DNA from: Pseudoalteromonas sp. Z1A8 | GTDB taxonomy: Bacteria; Pseudomonadota; Gammaproteobacteria; Enterobacterales; Alteromonadaceae | Direction of reading: 5' to 3' | Assembly: GCF_011378855.1 (NCBI RefSeq) | Contig: NZ_WTLB01000026.1 | Span: forward strand, 1-63,462 | Length of the DNA stretch: 63,462 nt | Shown: in pieces, positions 47,004-55,596 of the stretch | Layout: each line of letters begins with the position of its first letter | Numbering within the stretch: position 1 is the stretch's first letter | Notes under the pieces: generated by a model | The model's input: the letters and a program-made list of their open reading frames with translations, nothing else | The model's database searches: none | Told to the model about the DNA's origin: nothing | Position numbers and translations under genes: made by a program

Positions 47004-47867
47004 TCATGTGTTAACATTTATACTGTTTAATAACTCAGGGCTAATTGCCATTTTATGATTTATCACTTCACCAATCATAATTAGGGTAGGGCCTTGAAGG
47101 TTGTGTTTAGCATGCTCATTTACTATCAGTTCAAGCGTACTGGTAATTACCTTTTGCTTAGTAGTAGTGGCATTTTCGATTAGTGCAATGGGTGTATTAC
47201 TTGGCCAGCCCACTGATTGTAAACCGTTGCTTAGCGTTTGTAAGCGCGAAAGCCCCATATAAACCACTAAAGTGGGGTTGTTGTTTCCAGGCATAAACGC
47301 GTAATTTTTCCAATGAGGCTGCTTGTTAGGATCGGCAAACTGCGCCGTTAAAAACGTAACACTGCGCGCTACGTCTCTTGCTGTAAGCGGAATACCCGTA
47401 TAAGCGGAAGTAGCACAAGCCGTTGTAACACCTGGCACAATAGCAAAATTAATATTATGCTTGGTAAGTGCATCAGCTTCTTCGTTAATACGTGCAAATA
47501 TACTCGGATCGCCGCCTTTTAAACGCACTACGTTTAAGCCCTGTTGCGCGTATTTAACCAGTAGTTCGCAAATGTTAGCTTGGGTCATCGAATGCTTACC
47601 CGCACGTTTACCTACAAATACACGCTGCGCTTTTTTAGGCAGTGTTTTTAATAAATCATCGCTTACTAACCAATCGTATAAAACAACATCGGCGGTATTA
47701 ATTAAACGCTGCGCTTTTACCGTAATTAGCTCTGCGTCTCCTGGGCCCGCACCAATTATATAAACGTTGCCGCTTTTAGCACTGCGACTATTTGAGCTTG
47801 TTAGTTTATTAACAAGCTTATTTAGCCACACGTTTTCAATACCCGAAAAATAAGACAGTACATTCAT
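47004..47867 (-). CDS. cobA: Uroporphyrinogen-III C-methyltransferase (SUMT)
   Basis: This is an S-adenosylmethionine-dependent enzyme of 287 aa that makes precorrin-2, the siroheme precursor. Motifs include VYIIGAGPGDAELITVKA, GKRAGKHSMTQ, VVRLKGGDPSIFAR and VPGVTTACATSAYTGIPLT. It corresponds to the C-terminal half of CysG, without the dehydrogenase/chelatase half. It follows nirD after 9 bases, so it supplies siroheme for NirB. A separate sirohydrochlorin chelatase must be elsewhere in the genome. Confidence 0.94.
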   Translation of the reverse strand: MNVLSYFSGIENVWLNKLVNKLTSSNSRSAKSGNVYIIGAGPGDAELITVKAQRLINTADVVLYDWLVSDDLLKTLPKKAQRVFVGKRAGKHSMTQANICELLVKYAQQGLNVVRLKGGDPSIFARINEEADALTKHNINFAIVPGVTTACATSAYTGIPLTARDVARSVTFLTAQFADPNKQPHWKNYAFMPGNNNPTLVVYMGLSRLQTLSNGLQSVGWPSNTPIALIENATTTKQKVITSTLELIVNEHAKHNLQGPTLIMIGEVINHKMAISPELLNSINVNT

Positions 47868-47876
47868 AATATTCCC

Positions 47877-48230
47877 CTAAGCCACAGTTGTTGTAACTTT
47901 TGGTTCAGAGCTTATAAATACACTGCCGTCTTCAATTTTTGCATTAAAAACCGGTAAGTGTATTGCTTCTGCTTCTAAGCATTCACCTGTTTCTAGGCAA
48001 AAGTGTTGCTTATATAAAGGCGAGGCGACAACTAATTTATTGTCGATTGAGCCAATAATGCCACGCGATAATACATTGGCTTTGCCAATAGGGTCGTAAT
48101 TGCTAATAGCAAACACAGCAGTTGGATTTTGTGGAATGTAAAAAATAGCCACTTGCTGATTATTAACTAATGCGCATACGCCGCTATTAGCCACTAGGTT
48201 ATCGATTGTTCCAATATTATGCCAAGACAT
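47877..48230 (-). CDS. nirD: Nitrite reductase small subunit NirD
   Basis: This is a Rieske-fold subunit of about 117 aa of assimilatory nitrite reductase. It starts MSWHNIGTIDNLVANSGVCALV and lacks a full Rieske cluster-ligand set, which is normal for NirD. ATG 48230 follows a strong GAGGAG and overlaps the last 14 bases of nirB, which couples translation. The earlier in-frame ATG at 48248 has no site. Confidence 0.93.
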   Translation of the reverse strand: MSWHNIGTIDNLVANSGVCALVNNQQVAIFYIPQNPTAVFAISNYDPIGKANVLSRGIIGSIDNKLVVASPLYKQHFCLETGECLEAEAIHLPVFNAKIEDGSVFISSEPKVTTTVA

Positions 48231-50790
48231 CAGCTTGCTCCTCTTCAACTTCCATTACTGGAATACGGTTTTGTGTATTACGTTGCTCACGTTTTTCGGC
48301 TTCTGTAGCAGGGCGAATTTGGTTACGCTCTTGCACAAATAAAATGTTGTCGTCGGTTTCGGGGCTATTAACAAACTGGCGGAATCGTTTAGCTGCATCT
48401 GGGCTTTCAATCGCTTTTTTCCACTCACAGGCGTAGGTTTGTGTAATTAACTCCATTTGCGCTTCTAGTTCGTCGCAAATGCCTAAGCTGTCGTCAATAA
48501 CTACGCTTTTAAGGTAATCTAAACCGCCTTCAAGGTTTTCCATCCATACCGAGGTGCGTTGTAATTTGTCAGCCGTTTTAATGTAAAACATAATTACGCG
48601 GTCAATGTATTTAATCAGTGTTGGTGTGTCTAAATCGGTCGCAAATAAATCAGCATGGCGAGGACGCATACCGCCATTACCACACACGTATAAGTTCCAG
48701 CCGTTTTCGGTGGCTATAATGCCAATATCTTTACTTTGTGCTTCGGCGCACTCTCGGGTACAACCCGATACCGCCATTTTAAATTTATGCGGCGCACGTA
48801 AACCTTTGTAGCGGTTTTCAATTTCTATTGCATGACCAACGCTGTCTTGCACACCATAACGACACCACGTACTACCCACACACGATTTAACGGTTCTGAG
48901 AGACTTACCATAAGCATGACCGGTCTCAAATCCGGCTTCGATCAGTCGCTCCCAAATAACAGGAAGTTCTTCTAAGCGCGCACCAAATAAATCAATACGC
49001 TGACCGCCAGTGACTTTGCAGTACAGGTTAAAGTCTTTGGCTACTTGTCCTATTACAATGAGTTTGTCGGGCGTTATTTCGCCACCAGCAATACGCGGTA
49101 CTACAGAGTACGAACCATCTTTTTGCATATTTGCTAGGTATGTGTCGTTAGTATCTTGCAAGCCAACATGGGCGGGTTCTAAAATGAAGTCGTTCCATGT
49201 TGAGGCTAAAATAGAGCCAATGGCAGGTTTACATATTTCACAGCCATGACCGCTGCCGTGTTTAGTTAGTAAGTCATCAAAGCTTTTAATGCTTTCTACT
49301 TTTACCATGTGCAGTAGTTCTTGGCGTGAATACGCAAAGTGCTCACATACATGGTTGTTTACTTCAACTCCACGACTTGCTAATTCGTTATCAACAACTG
49401 ATTTTAATAATGCCGCACAACCGCCACAGCCGCTTGCTGCTTTAGTGCATGACTTTACCGAGGCTAAATCGCATGAGCCGCCATCAATTGCACCTACAAT
49501 GTCGCCTTTACTCACATTGTGACACGAACAAATAGTGGCTGTGTCGGGTAGGGCGCTGCCCGATAGCGACGGTGCGCCACCACTGTCTGGCAAAATTAAG
49601 CACTCAGGGTTTTCGGGTAAGTCCATGTCGTTAAGCATGTACTGTAGTAATGTATCGTAATCGCTGGTGTCGCCAACAAGTACAGCGCCCAGTAATTTAT
49701 CGCCTTTTTCACTTAGTATGATTTTTTTATAACAACCGCGAATAGCGTCTTGGTATATAAGTTCTTTACAGTCTGGCGTTTTTGCGTGAGCGTCGCCAAT
49801 TGAGCCTACTTCTACGCCTAATAACTTAAGTTTTGTGCTCATATCAGCACCTAAAAACTCAAGCTCGCCACCACTTAATTGGCTCGCTGCAACGCGTGCC
49901 ATGTTGTAACCCGGTGCAACTAAGCCAAATAGTTTTTTGTCCCACAGGGCACATTCGCCAATGGCTAAAATATCAGGATCAGATGTTTGGCATTGGTTAT
50001 TAATAATAATACCGCCGCGCTCACCCAGTTCTAAGTCGGCAATTTTACCGAGTTGGTCGTACGGGCGAATACCGGCAGAGAATAAAATTAGGTCTGTTTC
50101 TAAAAATGTTTCGTCTGAAAAATTTAATCTAAAGCGGCTCGTTTCACCTTTTACTATTTCGCTGGTCGCTTTTGATGTATGTACCGTAACGCCAAGTTTT
50201 TCTATTTTATTTTTTAGTAGCGTACCGCCTTGTCCATCAAGCTGGACAGCCATAAGCTGCGGCGCAAATTCAACTACGTGGGTATCAAGCCCTAGTTGCT
50301 TAATCGCGTTTGCGGCTTCAAGCCCCAACAAACCACCACCAATAACAACACCGCTTTTACTTACTGCAGCACTGGCTTTTATTTGTTCTAAATCCTCTAA
50401 TGTGCGATACACCAAGCAATGGGGTTGGTCGTTACCTTTTATAGGCGGCACAAACGGAAACGAACCGGTTGCAAGTATAAGTTTGTCGTACGGGTATTGT
50501 TCACCCGTTAGCGTGGTAACTACCTTTGCAGTTCTATCAATGCCTTCAACCCACTGGCTTGTATGCACATTAATATTGAGTGTTTTGTAGTTGTCGTGGG
50601 TGGTAAGTGCTAAATCGGCAGCTGTTTTGCCATCAAATACACTTGATAAGTACACGCGATCGTATGCAAGATTTGCTTCTCCGCAAAGTACAGTAATGTC
50701 TGCGTTGGCATCGCTTTGGCGCATTTGCTCAACAAAGTGGTGTCCGACCATACCATTACCAATAATGAGTATTTTTTGCGAGGTTTGCAT
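48217..50790 (-). CDS. nirB: Assimilatory nitrite reductase large subunit NirB
   Basis: NirB, of about 857 aa, reduces nitrite to ammonium with NADH. The N-terminal FAD/NAD domain has LIIGNGMVGHHFVEQM and VVIGGGLLGLEAANAI. Two BFD-like iron-sulfur domains follow (CSCHNV..GCGGC and CEHF..CEIC). The siroheme/[4Fe-4S] domain has CVGSTWCRYG and SGCTRECAEAQ, giving the four cluster cysteines. ATG 50790 has AAGGA at good spacing; the frame extends upstream to a TTG inside the leader but without support. A sigma-54 promoter, an NtrC site and a leader terminator precede it. Confidence 0.96.
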   Translation of the reverse strand: MQTSQKILIIGNGMVGHHFVEQMRQSDANADITVLCGEANLAYDRVYLSSVFDGKTAADLALTTHDNYKTLNINVHTSQWVEGIDRTAKVVTTLTGEQYPYDKLILATGSFPFVPPIKGNDQPHCLVYRTLEDLEQIKASAAVSKSGVVIGGGLLGLEAANAIKQLGLDTHVVEFAPQLMAVQLDGQGGTLLKNKIEKLGVTVHTSKATSEIVKGETSRFRLNFSDETFLETDLILFSAGIRPYDQLGKIADLELGERGGIIINNQCQTSDPDILAIGECALWDKKLFGLVAPGYNMARVAASQLSGGELEFLGADMSTKLKLLGVEVGSIGDAHAKTPDCKELIYQDAIRGCYKKIILSEKGDKLLGAVLVGDTSDYDTLLQYMLNDMDLPENPECLILPDSGGAPSLSGSALPDTATICSCHNVSKGDIVGAIDGGSCDLASVKSCTKAASGCGGCAALLKSVVDNELASRGVEVNNHVCEHFAYSRQELLHMVKVESIKSFDDLLTKHGSGHGCEICKPAIGSILASTWNDFILEPAHVGLQDTNDTYLANMQKDGSYSVVPRIAGGEITPDKLIVIGQVAKDFNLYCKVTGGQRIDLFGARLEELPVIWERLIEAGFETGHAYGKSLRTVKSCVGSTWCRYGVQDSVGHAIEIENRYKGLRAPHKFKMAVSGCTRECAEAQSKDIGIIATENGWNLYVCGNGGMRPRHADLFATDLDTPTLIKYIDRVIMFYIKTADKLQRTSVWMENLEGGLDYLKSVVIDDSLGICDELEAQMELITQTYACEWKKAIESPDAAKRFRQFVNSPETDDNILFVQERNQIRPATEAEKREQRNTQNRIPVMEVEEEQADVLA

Positions 50791-50828
50791 AGGGCATTCC
50801 TTAAAGTGACGGTTTAAATACAATTAAC

Positions 50829-50876
50829 AAAAAAGCCCGCCACAAATACGCATTATGCATAACTGTGTGCGGGCTT
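50829..50876 (-). terminator. Leader attenuator before nirB, likely NasR target
   Basis: On the minus strand, aagcccgc and gcgggctt plus a further cacа/tgtg extension (one bulged base) form a stem of about 12 bp that is followed by six T, 39 bases before the nirB start codon. It lies inside the transcribed leader from the sigma-54 promoter. With nasR 4 kb away, this is the expected target of ANTAR-mediated antitermination. I could not identify with confidence the paired hexaloop hairpins that ANTAR proteins bind; the upstream stem ggttg/caacc at about 50886-50914 is the best candidate. Confidence 0.82.
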
Positions 50877-50958
50877 CTTTGCCGATGGTTGCTAATAGCT
50901 AGTGTGCTCACAACCTAAATTTTTGCCGTAAGTAAAACGGGCTTGTTAATAGAATGTT

Positions 50959-50974
50959 TGCAAAAACACAGCCA
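50959..50974 (-). promoter_or_regulatory. Sigma-54 promoter of nirB-nirD-cobA
   Basis: On the minus strand the sequence tggctgtgtttttgca has TGGC and TTGCA separated by exactly 7 bases. Transcription should start near 50948, giving a leader of about 158 bases that contains the attenuator. Confidence 0.78.
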
Positions 50975-51058
50975 GTTTTATAACTTATTGTTTAAAAGGC
51001 ATTTAATGTGTTTTTAGAGTGAGGATAAAACCAGTTTTGTTATATGTTGGTGCGCGCC

Positions 51059-51077
51059 TGGCACTAATAGGGTGCAA
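51059..51077. promoter_or_regulatory. NtrC-like binding site upstream of nirB
   Basis: The sequence tggcactaatagggtgcaa matches the dyad tgcacc-N-ggtgca well. It is about 95 bases upstream of the sigma-54 promoter. It lies between two divergent genes, so it may also influence the PNPOx-FNR fusion gene. A further half-site (ggtgc) is at 51049-51053. Confidence 0.68.
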
Positions 51078-51184
51078 GTATTGTCATTGTTTTGTGCATT
51101 ATCAGTCAATAAAACACCCATTATCATTTATTGTGTATTGAGTTAAATTTAACCCATAAAATACGCACACAAATTACGAGCGAA

Positions 51185-53356
51185 ATGACTAACACAAACT
51201 CAATAGATGCTTCACCTTTTCATGAAGGCGAGCTGGCAATACAAGACAAACTCGGTAAACGAGAAATAATGGCAACATTTGGCAAACGTGCTGTGCGCTC
51301 GTTTATGCCAGAGCAGCATCAAGCATTTTTTGAGCAGTTACCGTTTGTGGTTGCAGGCAGTGTTGATGAAAACGCCGATGTGTGGGTATCTATTGTTTCG
51401 GGGCAGTCAGGCTTTTTAAGCGCCCCAACTCCTACGTCGTTATTAATGACCCATGCGGTTGATAAAAACGACCCTCTACATAACACATTAAAGGTTACAG
51501 GCTCGCCAATTGGTTTATTAGGCATTGAACTAAGTACGCGTAGGCGTAACCGTTTAAATGTGCGCGTAGGTGAGGTAATTAGTAATAATAAAGTGAGTTT
51601 TAATGTTGATCAATCTTTTGGAAATTGCCCGCAGTATATTCAAACACGCGACTTAACGTTTAATAGAGATCCTTTACTTAAAAGTAATGCAGTGCAAAAA
51701 GTTGAATTTAATACGCTTGATAACGCAGCAGTTGCGTTAATTGACACCACCGATACATTTTTTGTTTCAAGCTTTATAACGGCAAAAAACAATCCAAAAA
51801 TTGAAGGTGTTGATGTTTCTCACCGTGGGGGAATGCCAGGTTTTGTAAAGCGAGAAAGCAACACATTAACGATACCTGATTACGCAGGGAATAATTTTTT
51901 TAATACCTTGGGTAACTTTTTATTAAACCCAAAAGCAGGTTTGTTATTTCCTGATTTTGACACGGGTAATGTATTAATGCTTACCGGCAGCGTTGAAATT
52001 TTATGGGACGGGCACCCAGAGTTTAAAGGTTTTATTGGTGCAGACCGAGGCTGGAAATTTACCGTTACTAAAGGAATGTGGCTTAAAAACTTACTCCCTT
52101 TTACTGCCAAATTTGATGCTTACTCACCTAACACTAAAATGACGGGCACGTGGCTTGAGGCTGATAAAAACAAACAAGCCGAAAAACTAAAACATGCTTG
52201 GCAGCCTTTAAAAGTAACTAAAATAATTAAAGAGAGTGATGTAATTACCTCCTTTTATTTAGAAGGGCACAACAATACAACCTTGTTACCGTTTAAAGCT
52301 GGGCAGCACTTAACCGTACAAATACCAAGTAAAAATAGCGACAATAACAATAACAATAACAATAACAATAGTAATAGCAAACCTGTTACTAGAACCTACA
52401 CCGTTTCATCAAGCCCGCATGAACTCTTTTATCGGTTATCGATTAAAAAAGAGCTCAGAGGCGAGGTATCACACTACTTTCATAATAACGTAAAAGTAGG
52501 GGATGTTATTTTAGCTAAATACCCACAAGGACAGTTTTTTATTGACCCAACCAGTACCAAACCTGCGGTACTCATTGGTGGTGGAATAGGTATTACACCT
52601 ATGATCTCAATGGCTAAACACATTGCCAATGAAGGGCTAAGAACCCGCCATACACGCCCTTTGCATATTTTCCACAGTGCTAAAAACACCCAACAGCGCG
52701 CATTTTATAACGAGCTAAAAACACTAGCAGATACGAGTGGCGGGGCAATTGATTACTACTCACTTTTATCTCAGCCTGAGCTTGATGAAAAACAAGGCGA
52801 TGGCTTTAACGTAAAAGATAAGAGCTTTAATTTAAAAGACGAAAGCTTTGATTTAAAAGGGCGCATAAATGCTGATGTGTTTAGGTATTATTTACCACTT
52901 GATGATTACGAGTTCTTTTTATGCGGACCGCAAGCGTTTATGCAGCACGTATATAATGAGCTATTAATGCTCGGTGTACAGGATAAAAACATATTTGCTG
53001 AAGCATTTGGACCCTCCGCTATTAACCGCAAAGTGCTTATCACAAGCGAAGTGCCTAACAAAAGCAAAGAGATTAGCGCTGAAGAAGCAGATAACACCGT
53101 AATTAAATTTAGTAAATCGGGCTTTGAGCAGCGCTGGAACAAAGGCGACAACACGATCCTTAATGTAGCCGAAACTCATGGCTTAGAGCCTGAGTTTGGC
53201 TGTCGAAACGGCAGTTGTGGCAGTTGCGCTGTAAAAATTAATACAGGAAGTGTGGTTTATCGAAATAACGTAAGTTACCCAATAGAAACAGGGCAGGCGC
53301 TAATTTGCTGCGCCGTACCCGCCAAAGGTGTTGAGGAACTTGATATAGAGCTGTAG
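51185..53356 (+). CDS. PNPOx-like, FNR-type reductase and [2Fe-2S] ferredoxin fusion protein
   Basis: A three-part redox protein of about 723 aa. Residues 1-325 are a pyridoxamine-phosphate-oxidase-like flavin domain (GKRAVRSFMPEQHQAFFEQ, SPIGLLGIELSTRRRNRLN, LTGSVEILWDG). Residues 335-610 are an FNR-type FAD/NADH reductase (RTYTVSSSP, GGGIGITPM, FFLCGPQAF). The last 90 residues are a plant-type ferredoxin (CRNGSCGSC, then CC). An Asn-rich linker and a threefold seven-residue repeat interrupt the reductase. The start is taken at ATG 51185. It is divergent from nirB, which hints at a role with nitrite or NO, but this is inference only. There is no signal peptide. Confidence 0.86.
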   Translation: MTNTNSIDASPFHEGELAIQDKLGKREIMATFGKRAVRSFMPEQHQAFFEQLPFVVAGSVDENADVWVSIVSGQSGFLSAPTPTSLLMTHAVDKNDPLHNTLKVTGSPIGLLGIELSTRRRNRLNVRVGEVISNNKVSFNVDQSFGNCPQYIQTRDLTFNRDPLLKSNAVQKVEFNTLDNAAVALIDTTDTFFVSSFITAKNNPKIEGVDVSHRGGMPGFVKRESNTLTIPDYAGNNFFNTLGNFLLNPKAGLLFPDFDTGNVLMLTGSVEILWDGHPEFKGFIGADRGWKFTVTKGMWLKNLLPFTAKFDAYSPNTKMTGTWLEADKNKQAEKLKHAWQPLKVTKIIKESDVITSFYLEGHNNTTLLPFKAGQHLTVQIPSKNSDNNNNNNNNNSNSKPVTRTYTVSSSPHELFYRLSIKKELRGEVSHYFHNNVKVGDVILAKYPQGQFFIDPTSTKPAVLIGGGIGITPMISMAKHIANEGLRTRHTRPLHIFHSAKNTQQRAFYNELKTLADTSGGAIDYYSLLSQPELDEKQGDGFNVKDKSFNLKDESFDLKGRINADVFRYYLPLDDYEFFLCGPQAFMQHVYNELLMLGVQDKNIFAEAFGPSAINRKVLITSEVPNKSKEISAEEADNTVIKFSKSGFEQRWNKGDNTILNVAETHGLEPEFGCRNGSCGSCAVKINTGSVVYRNNVSYPIETGQALICCAVPAKGVEELDIEL
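52342..52370 (+). repeat. Hexanucleotide microsatellite encoding poly-Asn
   Basis: About 4.8 copies of caataa run in tandem within the coding sequence of the PNPOx-FNR fusion and encode nine or more asparagines in a linker of the reductase domain. Because the unit is six bases, copy changes keep the reading frame and would only alter linker length. Confidence 0.9.
52804..52864 (+). repeat. Threefold 21-bp in-frame repeat
   Basis: Three tandem units beginning ctttaa or ctttga encode FNVKDKS, FNLKDES and FDLKGRI. They form an extra loop in the NAD-binding half of the reductase domain that related reductases lack. Confidence 0.85.
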
Positions 53357-53387
53357 TGCTAATTATGGGTGGTTAGTCGTTAGGACG

Positions 53388-54395
53388 TCAGAAATCAGAA
53401 CTTGGCCCTGTAGATTTTGGTTTAGCGCCAAGTTTCAACATTAGTTCCGAAAAAGATGGATTCTCAGTAATAAGTTTTTCTAAATCTGCATTCCGAGCAT
53501 ATCGTCGAGCCATTTTCCCATTCCGGTCACTGAGAGCAAAAGCTGCGTTATGGTATTCCACGGAAACGTAGTTATCAAGCCAGAGTTCGATATCTTGCTT
53601 TAAGACGATTAACTCTGCCCCGATTTCATTGATTCTTTTAATTTGTTCTTGCTGAATATCTGGATCCGATATAGGTGTAATTATCGCAGCAACATTTGTC
53701 TTATTATTATTTATTAAATGCTCTGCAAGTTGAGCAACTGCTAGTTGTCCGCCTGCTGGCACAACATTAAATTGGGCACTAATATCGAAGCGTCCTAATA
53801 ATACTTGAATAGTGCGGACATCATCCTCGCCTTCAACTAATATACTCCACTTTTGTCTCTGAGTTTGAGTTTTAATATCCAGATTTGCTAGTTTAGTCTC
53901 TGAAAAATAAGTCTCTAAAGGATAGAATGGTTGACCGTAGCTCGCGGCATAACGTCGCTTCACACGCATAGCCTCACGGAAGGTGATCTTCCCATCTTCA
54001 ATAAGCAGAAGATCGTTATGACCAAACAGGATAAGATTTAATTCTTTTCCATTCAATAAGGCGTCTACAGCATCTGTACTGTAATCAGACATGGAAAAGA
54101 ACACACCTATAGTACCTATCAGCTTTCCATCAACCTTTCCTTTAAATGAGTATAATGCAGATGCAGGGATTGGGGATGCATGCCACTTTGCCTCAAGTAG
54201 ATAGAAATTATCACCGATTGCAAAGGAACCATCAATCTCTTCTCCTGAGGGGCGCATGCTCGTCCGTGCTTCCATTTCCTCTTTCGAAAGCATGCTGTTA
54301 AGAATTCCCTCAAATACTCTGCCTCTTTTTTGAAACCAGTGTGAACCACGTTGTTCTGGCGGCTCTAACCAATCTCTCAATCCTGTATTTTCCAA
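53388..54395 (-). CDS. PD-(D/E)XK nuclease fused to a TOPRIM domain
   Basis: This protein of 335 aa joins two nuclease-type folds. Residues about 20-135 look like a restriction-endonuclease (Mrr-like) domain: D55 in EEIDGSF, and E68-x-K70 in YLLEAKW, with the following strand TIGVFFSM. Residues about 182-275 look like a TOPRIM domain: E188 in ILVEGEDDV, then a glycine turn VVPAGGQ, and D244-x-D246 in PISDPDIQ, as in OLD-type nucleases. There is no ATPase or methylase partner nearby. It is convergent with the PNPOx fusion and has a gene-poor AT-rich region upstream. A defence or DNA-repair nuclease is plausible, but the function is unproven. Confidence 0.72.
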   Translation of the reverse strand: MENTGLRDWLEPPEQRGSHWFQKRGRVFEGILNSMLSKEEMEARTSMRPSGEEIDGSFAIGDNFYLLEAKWHASPIPASALYSFKGKVDGKLIGTIGVFFSMSDYSTDAVDALLNGKELNLILFGHNDLLLIEDGKITFREAMRVKRRYAASYGQPFYPLETYFSETKLANLDIKTQTQRQKWSILVEGEDDVRTIQVLLGRFDISAQFNVVPAGGQLAVAQLAEHLINNNKTNVAAIITPISDPDIQQEQIKRINEIGAELIVLKQDIELWLDNYVSVEYHNAAFALSDRNGKMARRYARNADLEKLITENPSFSELMLKLGAKPKSTGPSSDF

Positions 54396-54804
54396 TTCAA
54401 GCCCTCTATAAATATATGTTCATCGCAAAAATAAATTTGTTTAAATTTTTAGCCCCAAAACTAGAAAGATTAACACTATAGGTGTTGTTGGCTCAAAGCC
54501 GAATTTCTTTTAATGTCTTAACAATTTAATTGTACGTAAATAGAACATATATCTTCTGATGTCATGTTCATTTTCTATTTTATGTAGTTTTAGCAAATTC
54601 TCTTAGAGATTACTATTATTAAGCTTTTTATAAACTCATAACAAAACAGACTTAAGAAAAGAGTGTTTTCTGAATATATGTGCAACATCGGATGGATCGT
54701 AAGGTTAATTGCTATAAAGGTTTTTACCAGAGCCAATTTATCTATTACTAGCTATTCGGATTACAAACCGATGTCCAAATTTCAGATTTCACTTAAACAA
54801 GCAC
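54396..54804. other. Gene-free AT-rich stretch
   Basis: I see no coding region, RNA gene or clear repeat here. It must contain the promoter of the nuclease-TOPRIM gene at its left end. A weak stem (ggatta...) near 54768 is not convincing. Confidence 0.5.
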
Positions 54805-54830
54805 AAAAAAAGAGGCTTAATAGCCTCTTA
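54805..54830 (-). terminator. Rho-independent terminator after the GST gene
   Basis: On the minus strand agaggct and agcctct form a 7-bp stem that is followed by seven T, about 26 bases after the GST stop codon. Confidence 0.82.
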
Positions 54831-54856
54831 TAAAACACTCTTAAATACTTGAACGA

Positions 54857-55480
54857 CTAAGCTAACAAACCCGCTTTTGTTTCAGGCATTGCTATAAAGC
54901 CATCAAGTTTACGAACGTTGCTTAGCCATCTTAAAATATTTGGGTATTCACTAAGTGATACGCCGCCCTCTGGTGCGTGTGCTATGTACGAAAAGTTGGC
55001 AATGTCGGCAATAGTTGGCTGAGTGCCAACTAAGTATTCGCGGTTTTGTAAGTACGCATCCATGGTTTTAAATAATGTGTGGGCGATGTTTATCGCGTTT
55101 TGATGATCAAGCTGCGCGCCAAACACAGTAACTAAACGCGCTGCAGCAGGGCCTGAAGCCACAAGCCCCGCAGCAACACTCAACCAGCGCTGAATGTGTG
55201 CTTGAACCGTAACATCTTCAGGGTACCAGGTTCTGTTAGCATCAAATTTTTGTGCTAAGTACACTAAAATAGCGTTTGAATCGTTAATAACGTCGTCGTT
55301 ATTTTTAAGTACCGGTACTTGTCCAAAAATATTCATTTCTAGAAACTCAGCTTGCTTTTGTGCGCCGTTTTGTAGTGCAACATCAACCATATTTACATCA
55401 AGATTTAAAAGTGACGTAAATAGCTCTGCACGGTGTGAATGACCAGATAAAGTAAAACGGTATAGTGTTAGGTTGCTCAT
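54857..55480 (-). CDS. Glutathione S-transferase family protein
   Basis: This is a GST of 207 aa. The N-terminal thioredoxin-like domain has LYRFTLSGHSHRAELF with a serine in place of a catalytic tyrosine, FGQVPVL with the cis-proline, and DSNAILVYLAQKF for the glutathione gamma-glutamyl group. The C-terminal helical domain ends with TIADIANFSYI. It is divergent from a LysR gene across 116 bases, so that regulator probably controls it. The substrate is unknown. Confidence 0.93.
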   Translation of the reverse strand: MSNLTLYRFTLSGHSHRAELFTSLLNLDVNMVDVALQNGAQKQAEFLEMNIFGQVPVLKNNDDVINDSNAILVYLAQKFDANRTWYPEDVTVQAHIQRWLSVAAGLVASGPAAARLVTVFGAQLDHQNAINIAHTLFKTMDAYLQNREYLVGTQPTIADIANFSYIAHAPEGGVSLSEYPNILRWLSNVRKLDGFIAMPETKAGLLA

Positions 55481-55596
55481 GGGTTGTCCTGTTTTTAATT
55501 TTGAATAGTGATTTTTAGTAACGCTATTCTTTCATCATTATGGGTTTTGAAAAACCGAGCTAGTAAGGAATAAATGTCAATGCTATATTGACAATC

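Noticed and set aside
50797..50823. Upstream nirB starts (TTG 50823 or out-of-frame ATG near 50797)
   Set aside because: TTG lies beside the leader terminator and has no ribosome site; the other ATG is out of frame. ATG 50790 has AAGGA and the family N terminus.
50886..50948. Dual ANTAR-binding hexaloop hairpins in the nirB leader
   Set aside because: Stems such as ggttg/caacc are visible, but I could not confirm the two loops with A at position 1 and G at position 4, so no feature is claimed.
52342..52370. Microsatellite as a phase-variable on/off switch
   Set aside because: The repeat unit is six bases, so slippage cannot shift the reading frame. Only linker length could vary.
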